DNA from: Elstera cyanobacteriorum
GTDB taxonomy: Bacteria; Pseudomonadota; Alphaproteobacteria; Elsterales; Elsteraceae
Direction: 5' to 3'
NCBI RefSeq assembly: GCF_002251735.1
Contig: NZ_NOXS01000030.1
Location: 124,001-188,000 of the forward strand
Length of the DNA: 64,000 nucleotides
Part shown: in pieces, positions 30,641 through 38,769 of the stretch
How positions within the stretch are numbered: the stretch's first letter is position 1
Layout: each line of letters starts with the position of its first letter
Program-made: the position numbers and the translations under genes
Notes under the pieces: model-generated
The model's database searches: none
Told to the model about the DNA's origin: nothing
What the model saw: only the letters and a program-made list of their open reading frames with translations

Positions 30641-31165
30641 CTATTTGCGGTTCTGGGCGGCGATGCGCATCTGGCGGGCGCGGGTCAGGATCGCGTCCTC
30701 AAGATCGGTGCCGGTGCGCGGATCGACGGCGGCATCCTGCCAATTGGCGCCATTCTGCACCTGACGGAACACGGCAGCGCGGACCCCATCGGCACGCAGG
30801 TCGCGGTCGAGGACGTAGAGCGTAACCTTCACCCGTTCGTTCGGGTTTTGCGGCGGGCTGTACCAATCGGTGATGATGACGCCGCCAAAAGGATCGGCGG
30901 AGGCCAGCGGCATGAACGACAAGGCATCCAGCGAAGCGCGCCACAGATAGGTATTTACCCCAATGCCCGTGCCGCCTTCGGCCCCCCGCGGCAGCGTCCG
31001 GGCACCAAAGAGGACGATCCCATCCTCGCCGGTCACCTTGCCGAAGCGCTCGGCATCGCGCTCATCCTCGGTCTTGGGATAATTTTGTTCGCCCTTGGGC
31101 AGGCCCCCGCAGGCCGTCAACACGCTGCCCAGCAGCAGTATACCAATCAGGGAAACGGCACGCAT
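30641..31165 (-). CDS. DUF3576-type lipoprotein
   Basis: A 174-residue putative lipoprotein (signal MRAVSLIGILLLGSVLTAC, Cys19) with a body typical of the DUF3576 group found upstream of leuS in Rhodospirillales: GIGVNTYLWRASLDALSFMP, then ADPFGGVIITDWYSPP and a C-terminal ILTRARQMRIA. The start ATG at 31165 gives a proper signal peptide; the longer frame to 31291 does not. The function is unknown; the link to lptE downstream hints at outer-membrane work. Confidence 0.85.
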   Translation of the reverse strand: MRAVSLIGILLLGSVLTACGGLPKGEQNYPKTEDERDAERFGKVTGEDGIVLFGARTLPRGAEGGTGIGVNTYLWRASLDALSFMPLASADPFGGVIITDWYSPPQNPNERVKVTLYVLDRDLRADGVRAAVFRQVQNGANWQDAAVDPRTGTDLEDAILTRARQMRIAAQNRK

Positions 31166-31311
31166 GACCGGTTCAATCCTTTGTTCGAACGATCCCAATG
31201 ACCCGGACCACAGCGCGCGGACAGGCCCCCGCGCGGGCATGCTTTGCCCGGCAGTGTGCGGGACGCTAGGGCATGCGCCGCGCCGTTGCAAGCGCGCAAA
31301 GGGAAAAACGG

Positions 31312-31929
31312 CTATCCCCCGCGCGCGCCGTAGCCGTCGCCGGTCGCTTCGATGACCAAGGGCAACCCCAGCGCTTCGATTTTCCGCCGCAACCGATAGA
31401 CATGGGTTTCCACCGTGCGGGTCGGCGTGTCGCTGTGGTACCCCCAGATTTCGGCCAGCAGAGCGGCCCGAGGGACCGGCGCGGACGCCGTCAACAAATG
31501 GCGCAACAGTGCCGCTTCCTTCTCCGTCAACCGCACTTCGCCGCCGGGACCGCTCAGCAGCCGCCGGGTCAGGTGCAGGCCGCCCCCCGCAATCGGCAGG
31601 CTGTCCTGTATTGGTGCCGCCTCAAGGACGCGGAGAAGCGCGGCGCGCAAGAGGGCCGGATGCAGGGGCTTTTCCAAAACCTCCCACCCCGGCGGCCAGG
31701 GGCGAGTATCACCCTTCGTCACCATCGCGACCGTCGGCAGCGCCGCCGCCCAGTCCGGCCATAGTTCACCGGGCCGGAGCGAGAGAATGAGCGCCCCGGC
31801 GGGCGGCGCCGCGTTGGGCAGAGCCTCCACCATCTCGATCGCCACCGCCGTCACCCCTTCCACCGCCGCCGCCAGGATCGGGCGCACGAGGGGGTCAGGT
31901 TCGACGATCCAGAGCGGCGCGCCCCCCAT
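31312..31929 (-). CDS. OmpR-type response regulator lacking phospho-acceptor Asp
   Basis: A 205-residue protein with an N-terminal receiver-like domain and a C-terminal winged helix (about residues 119-203: LTEKEAALLRHLL, AALLAEIWGY, TRTVETHVYRLRRKIEAL). In the receiver, the acidic pair (Glu10, Asp12) and the conserved Lys87 (LEKPL) remain, but the residue where the phosphorylated Asp should be is Ser50 (ALILSLRPGE). It is therefore an atypical, probably phosphorylation-independent regulator. No histidine kinase is adjacent. Its ATG abuts the yggS stop (TAA-ATG), so the two genes are coupled. Confidence 0.85.
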   Translation of the reverse strand: MGGAPLWIVEPDPLVRPILAAAVEGVTAVAIEMVEALPNAAPPAGALILSLRPGELWPDWAAALPTVAMVTKGDTRPWPPGWEVLEKPLHPALLRAALLRVLEAAPIQDSLPIAGGGLHLTRRLLSGPGGEVRLTEKEAALLRHLLTASAPVPRAALLAEIWGYHSDTPTRTVETHVYRLRRKIEALGLPLVIEATGDGYGARGG

Positions 31930-32595
31930 TTACCCCCGCCGCCCGAAAATGGCCGTCCCGACGCGCACATGGGTAGCCCCAAAGCGCACTGCCGTTGGGT
32001 AGTCGCCGCTCATGCCCATCGACAGGGTCGTTAGCCCAGCCTTCAGCGCTAATTCCCGCAGGAACGCGAAATGTAGCGCTGGTTCCTCATCGACGGGCGG
32101 GATGCACATCAGGCCCGTCACCGGCAGATGATGGACCGTGCGGGCACGCTCGATGAAGGCGAGCGCTTCGCGCGGGGGGATGCCCGCCTTCTGCTCTTCC
32201 TCGCCGGTATTCACTTGGATAAGGCAGGCGGGCCGCCGCCCGGCCTTGGCAATTTCCTTGGCCAGGGCGTCAGCCAGACTCTCACGATCCACCGTTTCGA
32301 TCACATCGAACAGCGCCACCGCCTGTTTGACCTTATTGGTCTGCAACGGGCCGATGAGATGCAGTTCTAAGTCGGGGTGGGCTGCCTTGAGGTCGGGGAA
32401 TTTTTCCTGCGCTTCCTGCACCCGATTTTCGCCAAACACCCGCTGACCGGCGGCGATAGCCTCGGCGACCGCATCGGCACCGTGGGTTTTGGAGACCGCG
32501 ACCAAGGTAACCCCGGCCGCCTCTCGCCCCGCCGCCTCCGCCGCCCCGGCGATCTGCTGCCGCACCTCGGCCAACGCCTCGGCAATTCCGCTCAT
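31930..32595 (-). CDS. YggS/PROSC family PLP homeostasis protein
   Basis: A 221-residue pyridoxal-phosphate-binding TIM-barrel protein. PLP-linking Lys36 is in VTLVAVSKTH, and the FGENRVQEAQEKF, HLIGPLQTNK and LSMGMSGDYPTAVRFGATHVR-type blocks are present. It controls free PLP levels and amino-acid balance. A GGAGAAGGAGAG ribosome site precedes the ATG. The response regulator gene follows without a gap. Confidence 0.95.
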   Translation of the reverse strand: MSGIAEALAEVRQQIAGAAEAAGREAAGVTLVAVSKTHGADAVAEAIAAGQRVFGENRVQEAQEKFPDLKAAHPDLELHLIGPLQTNKVKQAVALFDVIETVDRESLADALAKEIAKAGRRPACLIQVNTGEEEQKAGIPPREALAFIERARTVHHLPVTGLMCIPPVDEEPALHFAFLRELALKAGLTTLSMGMSGDYPTAVRFGATHVRVGTAIFGRRG

Positions 32596-32733
32596 TCCTG
32601 TCTCTCCTTCTCCGCCTCGGCAGATTCGGCCTAGCGCCCCTGCGCACCCGGCATATTTGTCACGGCGGGCTTATCCCGTCCCGTCTTACGCGACTTTATA
32701 AGAAATCCGAACAAGAGTATGATCCGACACAGG

Positions 32734-32794
32734 TTACAAGTCTGTAAGACTTCTTTTGCTTGGGTGCAAACCCCGTATCGGTCAGGCGGCCTGA
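32734..32794. promoter_or_regulatory. Palindromes upstream of the 413-residue hypothetical gene
   Basis: The 282-base divergent gap between yggS and the next plus-strand gene holds two small inverted repeats: AAGTCT-gta-AGACTT (32738-32752), overlapping TTACA-agtc-TGTAA (32734-32747), and TCAGGC-g-GCCTGA (32782-32794). They stand 80-145 bases before the downstream ATG and could be operator or leader structures. Nothing else is recognised in this gap. Confidence 0.3.
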
Positions 32795-32877
32795 AATTTG
32801 CTTGCCCCTGAGACAACGGGATGGAATCCTGGGCAGAAATATCGGTGGTATCGGGTCGGCATCAAGGGGGCGGTTAC

Positions 32878-34119
32878 ATGACACTCAAACTGGTTGTCGA
32901 TTCGTCCTCGGACAGACCTTTTTCCGACGCCCGCTGGGTGCAAACCGATGACAGCGATACCGTTGCCAGTGTCGAAGACGTCAAGGATAAAGCCCTTGCC
33001 GAGGGTAAAACCACCGACGACGGGCTGACCTTCGCCGATCTGCTGGATACGATCAACCCGCTGCAGCATTTGCCGATCATCGCCCCGCTCTACCGCGAAA
33101 TCACGGGCGACACCATTTCCCCCGCCGCTCGCATCATCGGCGGTGGTCTATTCGGCGGCCCGCTTGGGCTGGTGGCGAGCATGGTCGACGCTGCTATCGA
33201 AGACGGTACTGGGCGTGATATCGGCGGTAACCTTGTTGCGATGGTCAAGGGTGATCCCTTGGGCAAAGACGCAATGCAGAATATCGCGAAGGCCAAAACC
33301 GCTGAACCGAAGCGCCCCGAAGTCGCCGACGCCAGCCAAGCTGTTCCGCAGCCCGCAGCCGCGCCCATCGCGGCTGCAGAGATTGCGCAGGCCCCCGCGA
33401 CCGCCCCTGCCGTGCCGAGTATCGCGTCCGGCGCCCCCGCGCTTCCCGCAGAAGGCGGCCGCATCGCCGTGACCGGCAAAGGCCCGATGACGGCCATTGG
33501 CGGCGCAGGTGCCGCCATGCCCGCCGGGGCGACCGGCTTTATCGGCGGCAAATCCAGCATTCCATCAGGGGGCATGATTACCCCCGCTGCCGCCATGATG
33601 GCAGTTCAGCCGCAGGGCCAAGCCCAACCGGGACAAGCGGCAGCACAGCCAGGCTTGCCGGGCCAACCGAGCGGCGGCGATCCGACGCAATCTTTCTCTG
33701 GCCTCGCCGGGGTTGCAGCCCTTCAAGCCCAGCGCTCCGCCCCGCAAACGCCGCCCGCCGCCCCGCCCATCAATCCTGCCGCCGTTGCGGCAACGACCGA
33801 TGCCGACGCGCCGCTGGACAAAGGTTGGTTCAAACTGCCCGAACGCACGGGCCGCAGCACAACCCGCGCCCCCGTGACGCTGGAACGGCGCGAGGTTAAT
33901 AACACCCTCGCCACCAAACCCAGCACCCCGAACCCCACTGCAGTCCAGGCCGCCGAAGCTGCCAACCGGCAGTTGCCGCCCGCCAGCGAGCAGGGCCAGG
34001 TGCTGGCCACCGGCAATCCCTCGATCTCCGACGCGATGGCCCGCGCGCTTAATAAGTATGATGCGCTGGTCAAAAGCCGGGCCGGGAAGCCCAGCCTGAC
34101 GGTCGACGAAGCCTATTAA
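32878..34119 (+). CDS. Hypothetical protein with conserved N-terminal block and Pro/Ala/Gln-rich tail
   Basis: A 413-residue protein I cannot name. The N-terminal 125 residues are well ordered, with LTFADLLDTINPLQHLPIIA and a Gly-rich amphipathic stretch (SPAARIIGGGLFGGPLGLVA). I believe this block recurs in Rhodospirillales hypothetical proteins, from memory only. From about residue 130 onward it is low-complexity, rich in Ala, Pro, Gln and Gly, with no membrane span or signal peptide. The ATG at 32878 (GGGGGCGG upstream) is preferred over one at 32821. A strong terminator follows. Confidence 0.7.
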   Translation: MTLKLVVDSSSDRPFSDARWVQTDDSDTVASVEDVKDKALAEGKTTDDGLTFADLLDTINPLQHLPIIAPLYREITGDTISPAARIIGGGLFGGPLGLVASMVDAAIEDGTGRDIGGNLVAMVKGDPLGKDAMQNIAKAKTAEPKRPEVADASQAVPQPAAAPIAAAEIAQAPATAPAVPSIASGAPALPAEGGRIAVTGKGPMTAIGGAGAAMPAGATGFIGGKSSIPSGGMITPAAAMMAVQPQGQAQPGQAAAQPGLPGQPSGGDPTQSFSGLAGVAALQAQRSAPQTPPAAPPINPAAVAATTDADAPLDKGWFKLPERTGRSTTRAPVTLERREVNNTLATKPSTPNPTAVQAAEAANRQLPPASEQGQVLATGNPSISDAMARALNKYDALVKSRAGKPSLTVDEAY

Positions 34120-34133
34120 TCCAGCGCTGCTCG

Positions 34134-34173
34134 ATACCCCCGCGCCCACCCCGGCGCGGGGGTATTGCTTTTT
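34134..34173 (+). terminator. Strong intrinsic terminator
   Basis: A perfect 13-base stem (34134-34146 with 34153-34165) of ATACCCCCGCGCC and its complement encloses a 6-base loop and is followed by TGCTTTTT. It begins 15 bases after the stop of the 413-residue gene, separating it from the porin gene. Confidence 0.9.
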
Positions 34174-34218
34174 GGGGAGTCCGGCGATTTCGTCTTGAAA
34201 ACGTCATAGCGCCACCCA

Positions 34219-34260
34219 TTGAATCCATGAACACTGTTATTATCTACTCGTAACAGCGTT
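34219..34260 (+). promoter_or_regulatory. Porin promoter overlapped by inverted repeat
   Basis: CTGTTA (34234-34239) and TAACAG (34251-34256), spaced 11 bases, extend to AAC-n-CTGTTA/TAACAG-n-GTT, ten-base arms with one mismatch. A -35-like TTGAAT (34219-34224) and a -10-like TATCTA (34241-34246), 16 bases apart, place the repeat over the promoter core, about 50 bases before the porin ATG. It looks like an operator for a dimeric regulator, identity unknown. Confidence 0.5.
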
Positions 34261-34305
34261 AATCTCCGACCGCCCTTTGGACGGCCGGTCACAAGGATTT
34301 TCCCC

Positions 34306-35424
34306 ATGCGATTGAAACTGTTCGGCACCCTCACCGGCGTTCTGCTCGTCAGCGGCAGCGCCTTGGCGCAACAGGTCACTACGAAGGCCCCCTTTACGGT
34401 CACCATCGGCGGTAGCGTCCGGTCCGATTTCGGCTTTATGCAGGACGATACTGCGAATGTTCAGGACCGCGAGGCGCGGATCGACTACCGACTGCACCTA
34501 AAGGCCGAAGCCAAGGCGGAAAACGGCCTCGTTTACGGGTTCGACGCCCGCCTACGCAATAATCAGAATAGTGCTGGGCAGAATAACCAGGACGTCCTAG
34601 GGGCTGATCGTAAATTCGTCTATCTCAAAGGGGATCGCTGGGGGCAAATCCAACTTGGCGATAATAGCGGCGTCGCTACTCAGCTCGAAACCGCCACGCC
34701 GAATGTTGGGATTGGTCAGGGCGATGTGGTTTCCTTCGCCAATTTTGGATCGTACAGCTTTTTCTACTTCGACCGCGATACGTTTGCCACGCGCGTTTCC
34801 TACATTACCCCGCGCGTTGCCGGGTTCCAAGCGGGCGTGACCTATACGCCGGAATATCGCGACACGGGCCGCAACAATCGGCGCGACAATAGCGATGTGA
34901 CGGGCGGGAATTATAAGGACGAGTTGGAATTCGCCCTGACCACCCAGCAGAAGTTCGGCGCCTTTGGCTTGCAGGCCACCGCCGCCTATCTGACGGCGAA
35001 AGAAAAAGTGCAAACGGTCGGTGATTTCTCCGTCCTCAGCCTTGGCGCAGTTGCGAGCTATGACATCGCCCCCGGTCAGACCATCGCCTTCGGTGGCAAT
35101 TACTTCGACAATGGCGAAACCAATAAGGCGCGCACGGTGCGCGGCACGGCGGAAACCACCGGCTGGAACGTCGGCCTATCCTATACCGTCGCCAATGCCT
35201 GGGCCGTCGCCGCGAATTACACCGAGAATGAGACGGATCAGCCGGTGGGGCGCGATCTGAAGGATCGCGTGATTGGGGTTGGCGGTGCCTATCAGCTCGC
35301 CCCCGGCCTGTCACTGCAGGCGGACGTTGCTTTCCTCGACATCGAAACCGCTAGCGGCCTGAAGACCGGGAAGACCAGCAACGAAGGCACGCAGTTCACC
35401 TTCCGCACGCGCGTGGACTTCTAA
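34306..35424 (+). CDS. Outer-membrane porin
   Basis: A 372-residue general porin. It has a signal peptide (LFGTLTGVLLVSGSALAQ), then alternating beta strands (IGGSVRSDFGFMQDD, RIDYRLHLKAEAKAENGL), the loop segment RKFVYLKGDRWGQIQLGD, and a terminal Phe (TFRTRVDF), the outer-membrane insertion signal. The ATG follows AAGGA. It is a single gene with its own promoter region and a following hairpin. The pattern resembles alphaproteobacterial 16-strand porins. Confidence 0.9.
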   Translation: MRLKLFGTLTGVLLVSGSALAQQVTTKAPFTVTIGGSVRSDFGFMQDDTANVQDREARIDYRLHLKAEAKAENGLVYGFDARLRNNQNSAGQNNQDVLGADRKFVYLKGDRWGQIQLGDNSGVATQLETATPNVGIGQGDVVSFANFGSYSFFYFDRDTFATRVSYITPRVAGFQAGVTYTPEYRDTGRNNRRDNSDVTGGNYKDELEFALTTQQKFGAFGLQATAAYLTAKEKVQTVGDFSVLSLGAVASYDIAPGQTIAFGGNYFDNGETNKARTVRGTAETTGWNVGLSYTVANAWAVAANYTENETDQPVGRDLKDRVIGVGGAYQLAPGLSLQADVAFLDIETASGLKTGKTSNEGTQFTFRTRVDF

Positions 35425-35431
35425 ACCAAAA

Positions 35432-35454
35432 GGGGTAGAGCCACGCTCTACCCC
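35432..35454. terminator. Bidirectional terminator between porin and MATE gene
   Basis: GGGGTAGAG-C and G-CTCTACCCC (35432-35454) form a perfect 10-base stem with a CAC loop, eight bases after the porin stop. On the minus strand, the stem is followed by TTTTGGTTT, so it works best for the convergent MATE gene; for the porin side it is followed by ATCCCC only. Confidence 0.75.
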
Positions 35455-35468
35455 ATCCCCCACCCCGA

Positions 35469-36869
35469 TCAGATTGGTTGCGGAATAGCCCGCCCTCGCC
35501 CTGCCGTCAGCGCCCGGAAGCGCCAAACCATCAGGAAAGCCACCACGGCAAGGCCGGTCGCCAGACCGATCCACACGCCGACCCCTTTCCAATGGGCAAC
35601 GAACCCCAGCAGATAGCTCGTGGTCAGCCCGACGCCCCAGTAACCGAAGATCGCAAAAAACATCGGCACTTTGGTATCCGACAGGCCGCGCAGGCTGGCG
35701 ACCCCGATGACCTGCATGCCGTCGAAGAGCTGGAACAGGGCCGCAATCGCCAGATAGGTCACGGCGAGATCGAGCACGGCGACATTGGCCGCCGCCTCGG
35801 CATCCAAAAACTGCCGCACGAAGGGATGTGGCATCAGCCACAGCACCAGCGCCATCGCCCCCATGAACACAAGGCCCATCGCCTGCGCCACCCACCCGGC
35901 TTGGGCGGCGGCCTCCGCATCGCCGCGACCGACGGCAGCGGCAATGCGCACCGTTGCGGCCTGCGAAATGCCCCAAGGCACCATGAAGGTGACAGAGGCG
36001 ATCAGGATAGCGATCTGATGCGCCGCCAGCGGGTCGGTCCCCAGCCAGCCCATTAGCATCCCGGCGATAGCGAACAGGCCGACTTCCATGACCATCGTGA
36101 CCGAAATCGGCAGGCCGAGCACCAGCATCTTGCGCCACAGCGCGGCATCGGGCCACCAACGCCCGCCCTGCGCCCAAACTGCGCGGAAGGGGGCTTTTGT
36201 GACGATATAGATCAGCATGGCCGCGACCATCAGCCAGCAACCCACTGCCGTCGCAATCCCGGCGCCGATCAGGCCGAAGGCGGGAATCGCACTGAGACCA
36301 ATGACCTGACCGCCGAAGACCAACACGATATCAAGGCCCGCATTCAGCACGAAAGCACCGCTGGTAAAGCCCAAGGACAGGTTGGCCTTCTGGTAGGTCA
36401 CGAATAGATTGCGGCACACCGTCATCAGCAACAGCGGCGGAATGGCCCAGCGCAGGGCTTGCAGATAATGCCCGGCCTCGCGCGCCAGATCCGGCGCCTG
36501 CCCGAGCCATAGCAGCAGCAGTTCGGACCAGCCGAGGATTGCGACGATCCCGAGACCGATGAGCAAATTCAGCACCAGCCCTTGCCGCAGCACCCGCGCC
36601 TGCCCCGCCGTATCGCCTTCCCCTTGGGCTTGGGCGAGCAGCGGCGCCGTGACCGTCGCCAGCCCCATGCCGAAGAACCAGAAGAAGACCCACAAGCCTT
36701 GGGCAAGGGCGGCGGCGGCCAGGGCTTCCTTGCCCAACCGCCCGATCACCAGCATATCGGTGAGGTTCATCCCCATTTGCAGCAGTTGCCCAAGCGCGAC
36801 CGGCGCCGCCAGCAGCAGCATCGCCCGGCTTTCGGCCCGCCAAGCGGCAGGGATCAGGCGGTTTGTCAT
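35469..36869 (-). CDS. MATE family efflux transporter (NorM-like)
   Basis: A 466-residue, twelve-span exporter. The N-terminal AMLLLAAPVALGQLLQMGMN and LTDMLVIGRLGKEALAAAAL, and the mid-protein AGIATAVGCWLMV, are family blocks in both halves. It exports drugs or cations against Na+ or H+. Start ATG 36869 overlaps the DUF815 stop by four bases; the longer frame to 37076 lies within DUF815 and is rejected. The two genes are likely one transcript. Confidence 0.93.
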   Translation of the reverse strand: MTNRLIPAAWRAESRAMLLLAAPVALGQLLQMGMNLTDMLVIGRLGKEALAAAALAQGLWVFFWFFGMGLATVTAPLLAQAQGEGDTAGQARVLRQGLVLNLLIGLGIVAILGWSELLLLWLGQAPDLAREAGHYLQALRWAIPPLLLMTVCRNLFVTYQKANLSLGFTSGAFVLNAGLDIVLVFGGQVIGLSAIPAFGLIGAGIATAVGCWLMVAAMLIYIVTKAPFRAVWAQGGRWWPDAALWRKMLVLGLPISVTMVMEVGLFAIAGMLMGWLGTDPLAAHQIAILIASVTFMVPWGISQAATVRIAAAVGRGDAEAAAQAGWVAQAMGLVFMGAMALVLWLMPHPFVRQFLDAEAAANVAVLDLAVTYLAIAALFQLFDGMQVIGVASLRGLSDTKVPMFFAIFGYWGVGLTTSYLLGFVAHWKGVGVWIGLATGLAVVAFLMVWRFRALTAGRGRAIPQPI

Positions 36870-37744
36870 GATAAGCGTAACTCTTGTCCCAGGCGTCCGG
36901 CGAGATCCTGAATGAAGTGCCAAGCGGTGCGGCCGGAGCGGGCACCGCGCGTAATCGCCCATTCCAGCGCCTCGGCGCGCAGGGCTTCGGGGGGGTAGGT
37001 CAGCGCGAACCGCTCGGCATAGCCGGTGATCATCGCGAGATAGGTATCTTGGTCGCAGGCGTGGAACCCCAGCCAAAGCCCGAACCGATCCGATAACGAA
37101 ACCTTTTCTTCGACGGCCTCCCCGGCGTGAATCGCCGTTGACCGCTCGTTCTCGATCATATCGCGCGACAGGATGTGGCGGCGGTTGGATGTGGCGTAGA
37201 GCAGTACATTCTCCGGTCGCCCCTCGATGCCGCCGTCCAGGATCGCTTTCAGCGATTTATAGGTCGTATCGCCCGCATCGAACGATAGATCGTCGCAGAA
37301 CAGCAGACAGCGGCGCGACTGGCCGCGCAAGACCGACAAAAGCTGCGGCAGCGACGGAATATCTTCGCGGTGAATTTCGATCAACGCCAAGCGCTGCGCC
37401 GGGTCCACCGGGGCCTTGGCGTTGATTGCCGCATGCACGGCCTTCACCAGGCTGCTCTTGCCCATCCCGCGCACGCCCCACAGCAGGGCATTATTGGCGG
37501 GCAGGCCTTTTGCAAACCGTTCGGTATTCGAAACAAGCTGATCTTTCGAGCGGTCGATCCCGTGCAGCAGATCGATTTCTACCCGCGCCACCGTAGGCAC
37601 CGGCTCCAACCACGCCCGGTCGGCGTGCCACACGAAGGCATCCGCCGCCGTCAGATCAAGCGCCGGGTTGGCGGGCGGGGCCAGCCGCTCCAGCGCGTCG
37701 GCGATGCGGGTCAAATGCGGCAGCAGGGTCGAAAAATCGGTCAT
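36866..37744 (-). CDS. DUF815-family ATP-binding protein
   Basis: A 292-residue AAA-like ATPase. The P-loop is GVRGMGKSS, the Walker B-like CLLFCDDLSF follows, and the sensor block is VLLYATSNRRHIL, all typical of the DUF815 family, whose cellular role is unknown. The start ATG at 37744 gives the usual N-terminus MTDFSTLLPHL; the longer frame reaching 37990 is not credible. It is coupled to the MATE gene by ATGA. Confidence 0.9.
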   Translation of the reverse strand: MTDFSTLLPHLTRIADALERLAPPANPALDLTAADAFVWHADRAWLEPVPTVARVEIDLLHGIDRSKDQLVSNTERFAKGLPANNALLWGVRGMGKSSLVKAVHAAINAKAPVDPAQRLALIEIHREDIPSLPQLLSVLRGQSRRCLLFCDDLSFDAGDTTYKSLKAILDGGIEGRPENVLLYATSNRRHILSRDMIENERSTAIHAGEAVEEKVSLSDRFGLWLGFHACDQDTYLAMITGYAERFALTYPPEALRAEALEWAITRGARSGRTAWHFIQDLAGRLGQELRLS

Positions 37745-37796
37745 CAGTCGTTTCCTCACGCGGCAGTGAAACCGTCTTAGCGGTGCTTGTCCAGAG

Positions 37797-37822
37797 AAAA
37801 TATCCGAGGTCGGATATGTTTT
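37797..37822 (-). terminator. Hairpin ending the AbiEii-like pair
   Basis: ATATCCGA (37800-37807) and TCGGATAT (37810-37817) form a perfect 8-base stem with A-runs and T-runs on both sides (AAA at 37797-37799, TTTT at 37819-37822). It sits 17 bases after the nucleotidyltransferase stop; read on the minus strand, the stem is followed by TTTTC, as in an intrinsic terminator. Confidence 0.8.
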
Positions 37823-37838
37823 GAGAGAAAGGAAATCG

Positions 37839-38516
37839 TCAGGGGGCCTCAGCCGCCAGGCAGTCCAGAAGCCCCTCCCGATGGGCAGGCGCGATGGACA
37901 ATTGATCGCAGCAATGCGCGAAATAGGCGGGGTCATCGAGCTTCCGCAGAGCGGCATGATAGGCTTTTTTGACGTGATCGCCGTACGCATGGTCCGCCCG
38001 TTCCCATGCTTCCGGCGGGATCGGCCCCCAGGTTCCCACCATCATGGCGAGGTCGATCAGGTCGCGGCTCAAGGCGCCCGCATCCAGCCCACGGTCAGCA
38101 TTGGCGAGAAGTTTGGAGGCATAGAGACTGACCCGATCAAGGGTTGCGACGCCTAGTGCGGGCTCCCAGCCCCCCTGCAAGGGAATGCGCGCCTCAAAAA
38201 TAATCTCGAGCTTAATAACCGCCGCCCCGAACCGCACGCGCGTGCGAATGCCATATTGGTCTTTGCGCAAGCTCCCGACCTGCTCGATGGGGGGACGGAC
38301 AAAAGGCGCGATATCATCAACGATTCGATTTCGTAATAATCGATACCCAGCAAGGTCCGCACAGAGAAAGTCGATATCCCAGGATTGGCGATACTCTCCC
38401 AACAGCAGGGTTATTGCCGTCCCGCCGCCAAAATAGCAGTTTGCTTCCGCGATCAGATCAGCATCGACCGCCCGAAGCACCGCGGCGATAGCTTGATGGT
38501 GCGGGCGTTCAAACAT
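37839..38516 (-). CDS. AbiEii/AbiGii-type nucleotidyltransferase (putative toxin)
   Basis: A 225-residue protein with the DNA-polymerase-beta-like nucleotidyltransferase core: GGGTAITLLLG (about residues 30-40), then R43-QSWDID (Asp47 and Asp49 for metal binding). C-terminal to it is SKLLANADRG and SRDLIDLAMM, as in AbiEii/AbiGii toxins, which add nucleotides to tRNA or otherwise block growth. It starts within the end of a 67-residue gene (8-base overlap), the order expected of antitoxin then toxin. The partner is not an AbiEi-type winged-helix protein. Whether it is a toxin is inferred. Confidence 0.8.
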   Translation of the reverse strand: MFERPHHQAIAAVLRAVDADLIAEANCYFGGGTAITLLLGEYRQSWDIDFLCADLAGYRLLRNRIVDDIAPFVRPPIEQVGSLRKDQYGIRTRVRFGAAVIKLEIIFEARIPLQGGWEPALGVATLDRVSLYASKLLANADRGLDAGALSRDLIDLAMMVGTWGPIPPEAWERADHAYGDHVKKAYHAALRKLDDPAYFAHCCDQLSIAPAHREGLLDCLAAEAP

Positions 38517-38712
38517 TCAGAACGCCGCCGCCATAAAGGTCTGCTAGCTGCTGGATCAGGCGACGCTCGGCGCCGTCAAGCGCCTCAGGTTCCACATGCC
38601 GCCAGTTCCGTTCATAAAGGGCAAGGGCTTCCGCACCGTCGAGCAACGCATCGGCGCGGCGGTTCCAGCAGATTTTGCGAAGCTGCGGATAATCTGCAAG
38701 GCGTACCTGCAT
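38509..38712 (-). CDS. Small partner of AbiEii-like protein (putative antitoxin)
   Basis: A 67-residue protein beginning MQVRLADYPQLRKICWNRRA and ending in ERRLIQQLADLYGGGVLNV. The ribosome site is strong (GGGGGAGGGG). It has no recognised domain; it is charged and probably helical. It overlaps the nucleotidyltransferase by 8 bases and so is likely co-translated. By position it may be the antitoxin or an accessory factor. It is much shorter than the DNA-binding AbiEi antitoxins. Confidence 0.65.
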   Translation of the reverse strand: MQVRLADYPQLRKICWNRRADALLDGAEALALYERNWRHVEPEALDGAERRLIQQLADLYGGGVLNV

Positions 38713-38769
38713 CTTCCCCTCCCCCTGTTCACCCGCAACTATAGCGCGGGGACGGGAGGTGAACGCATG

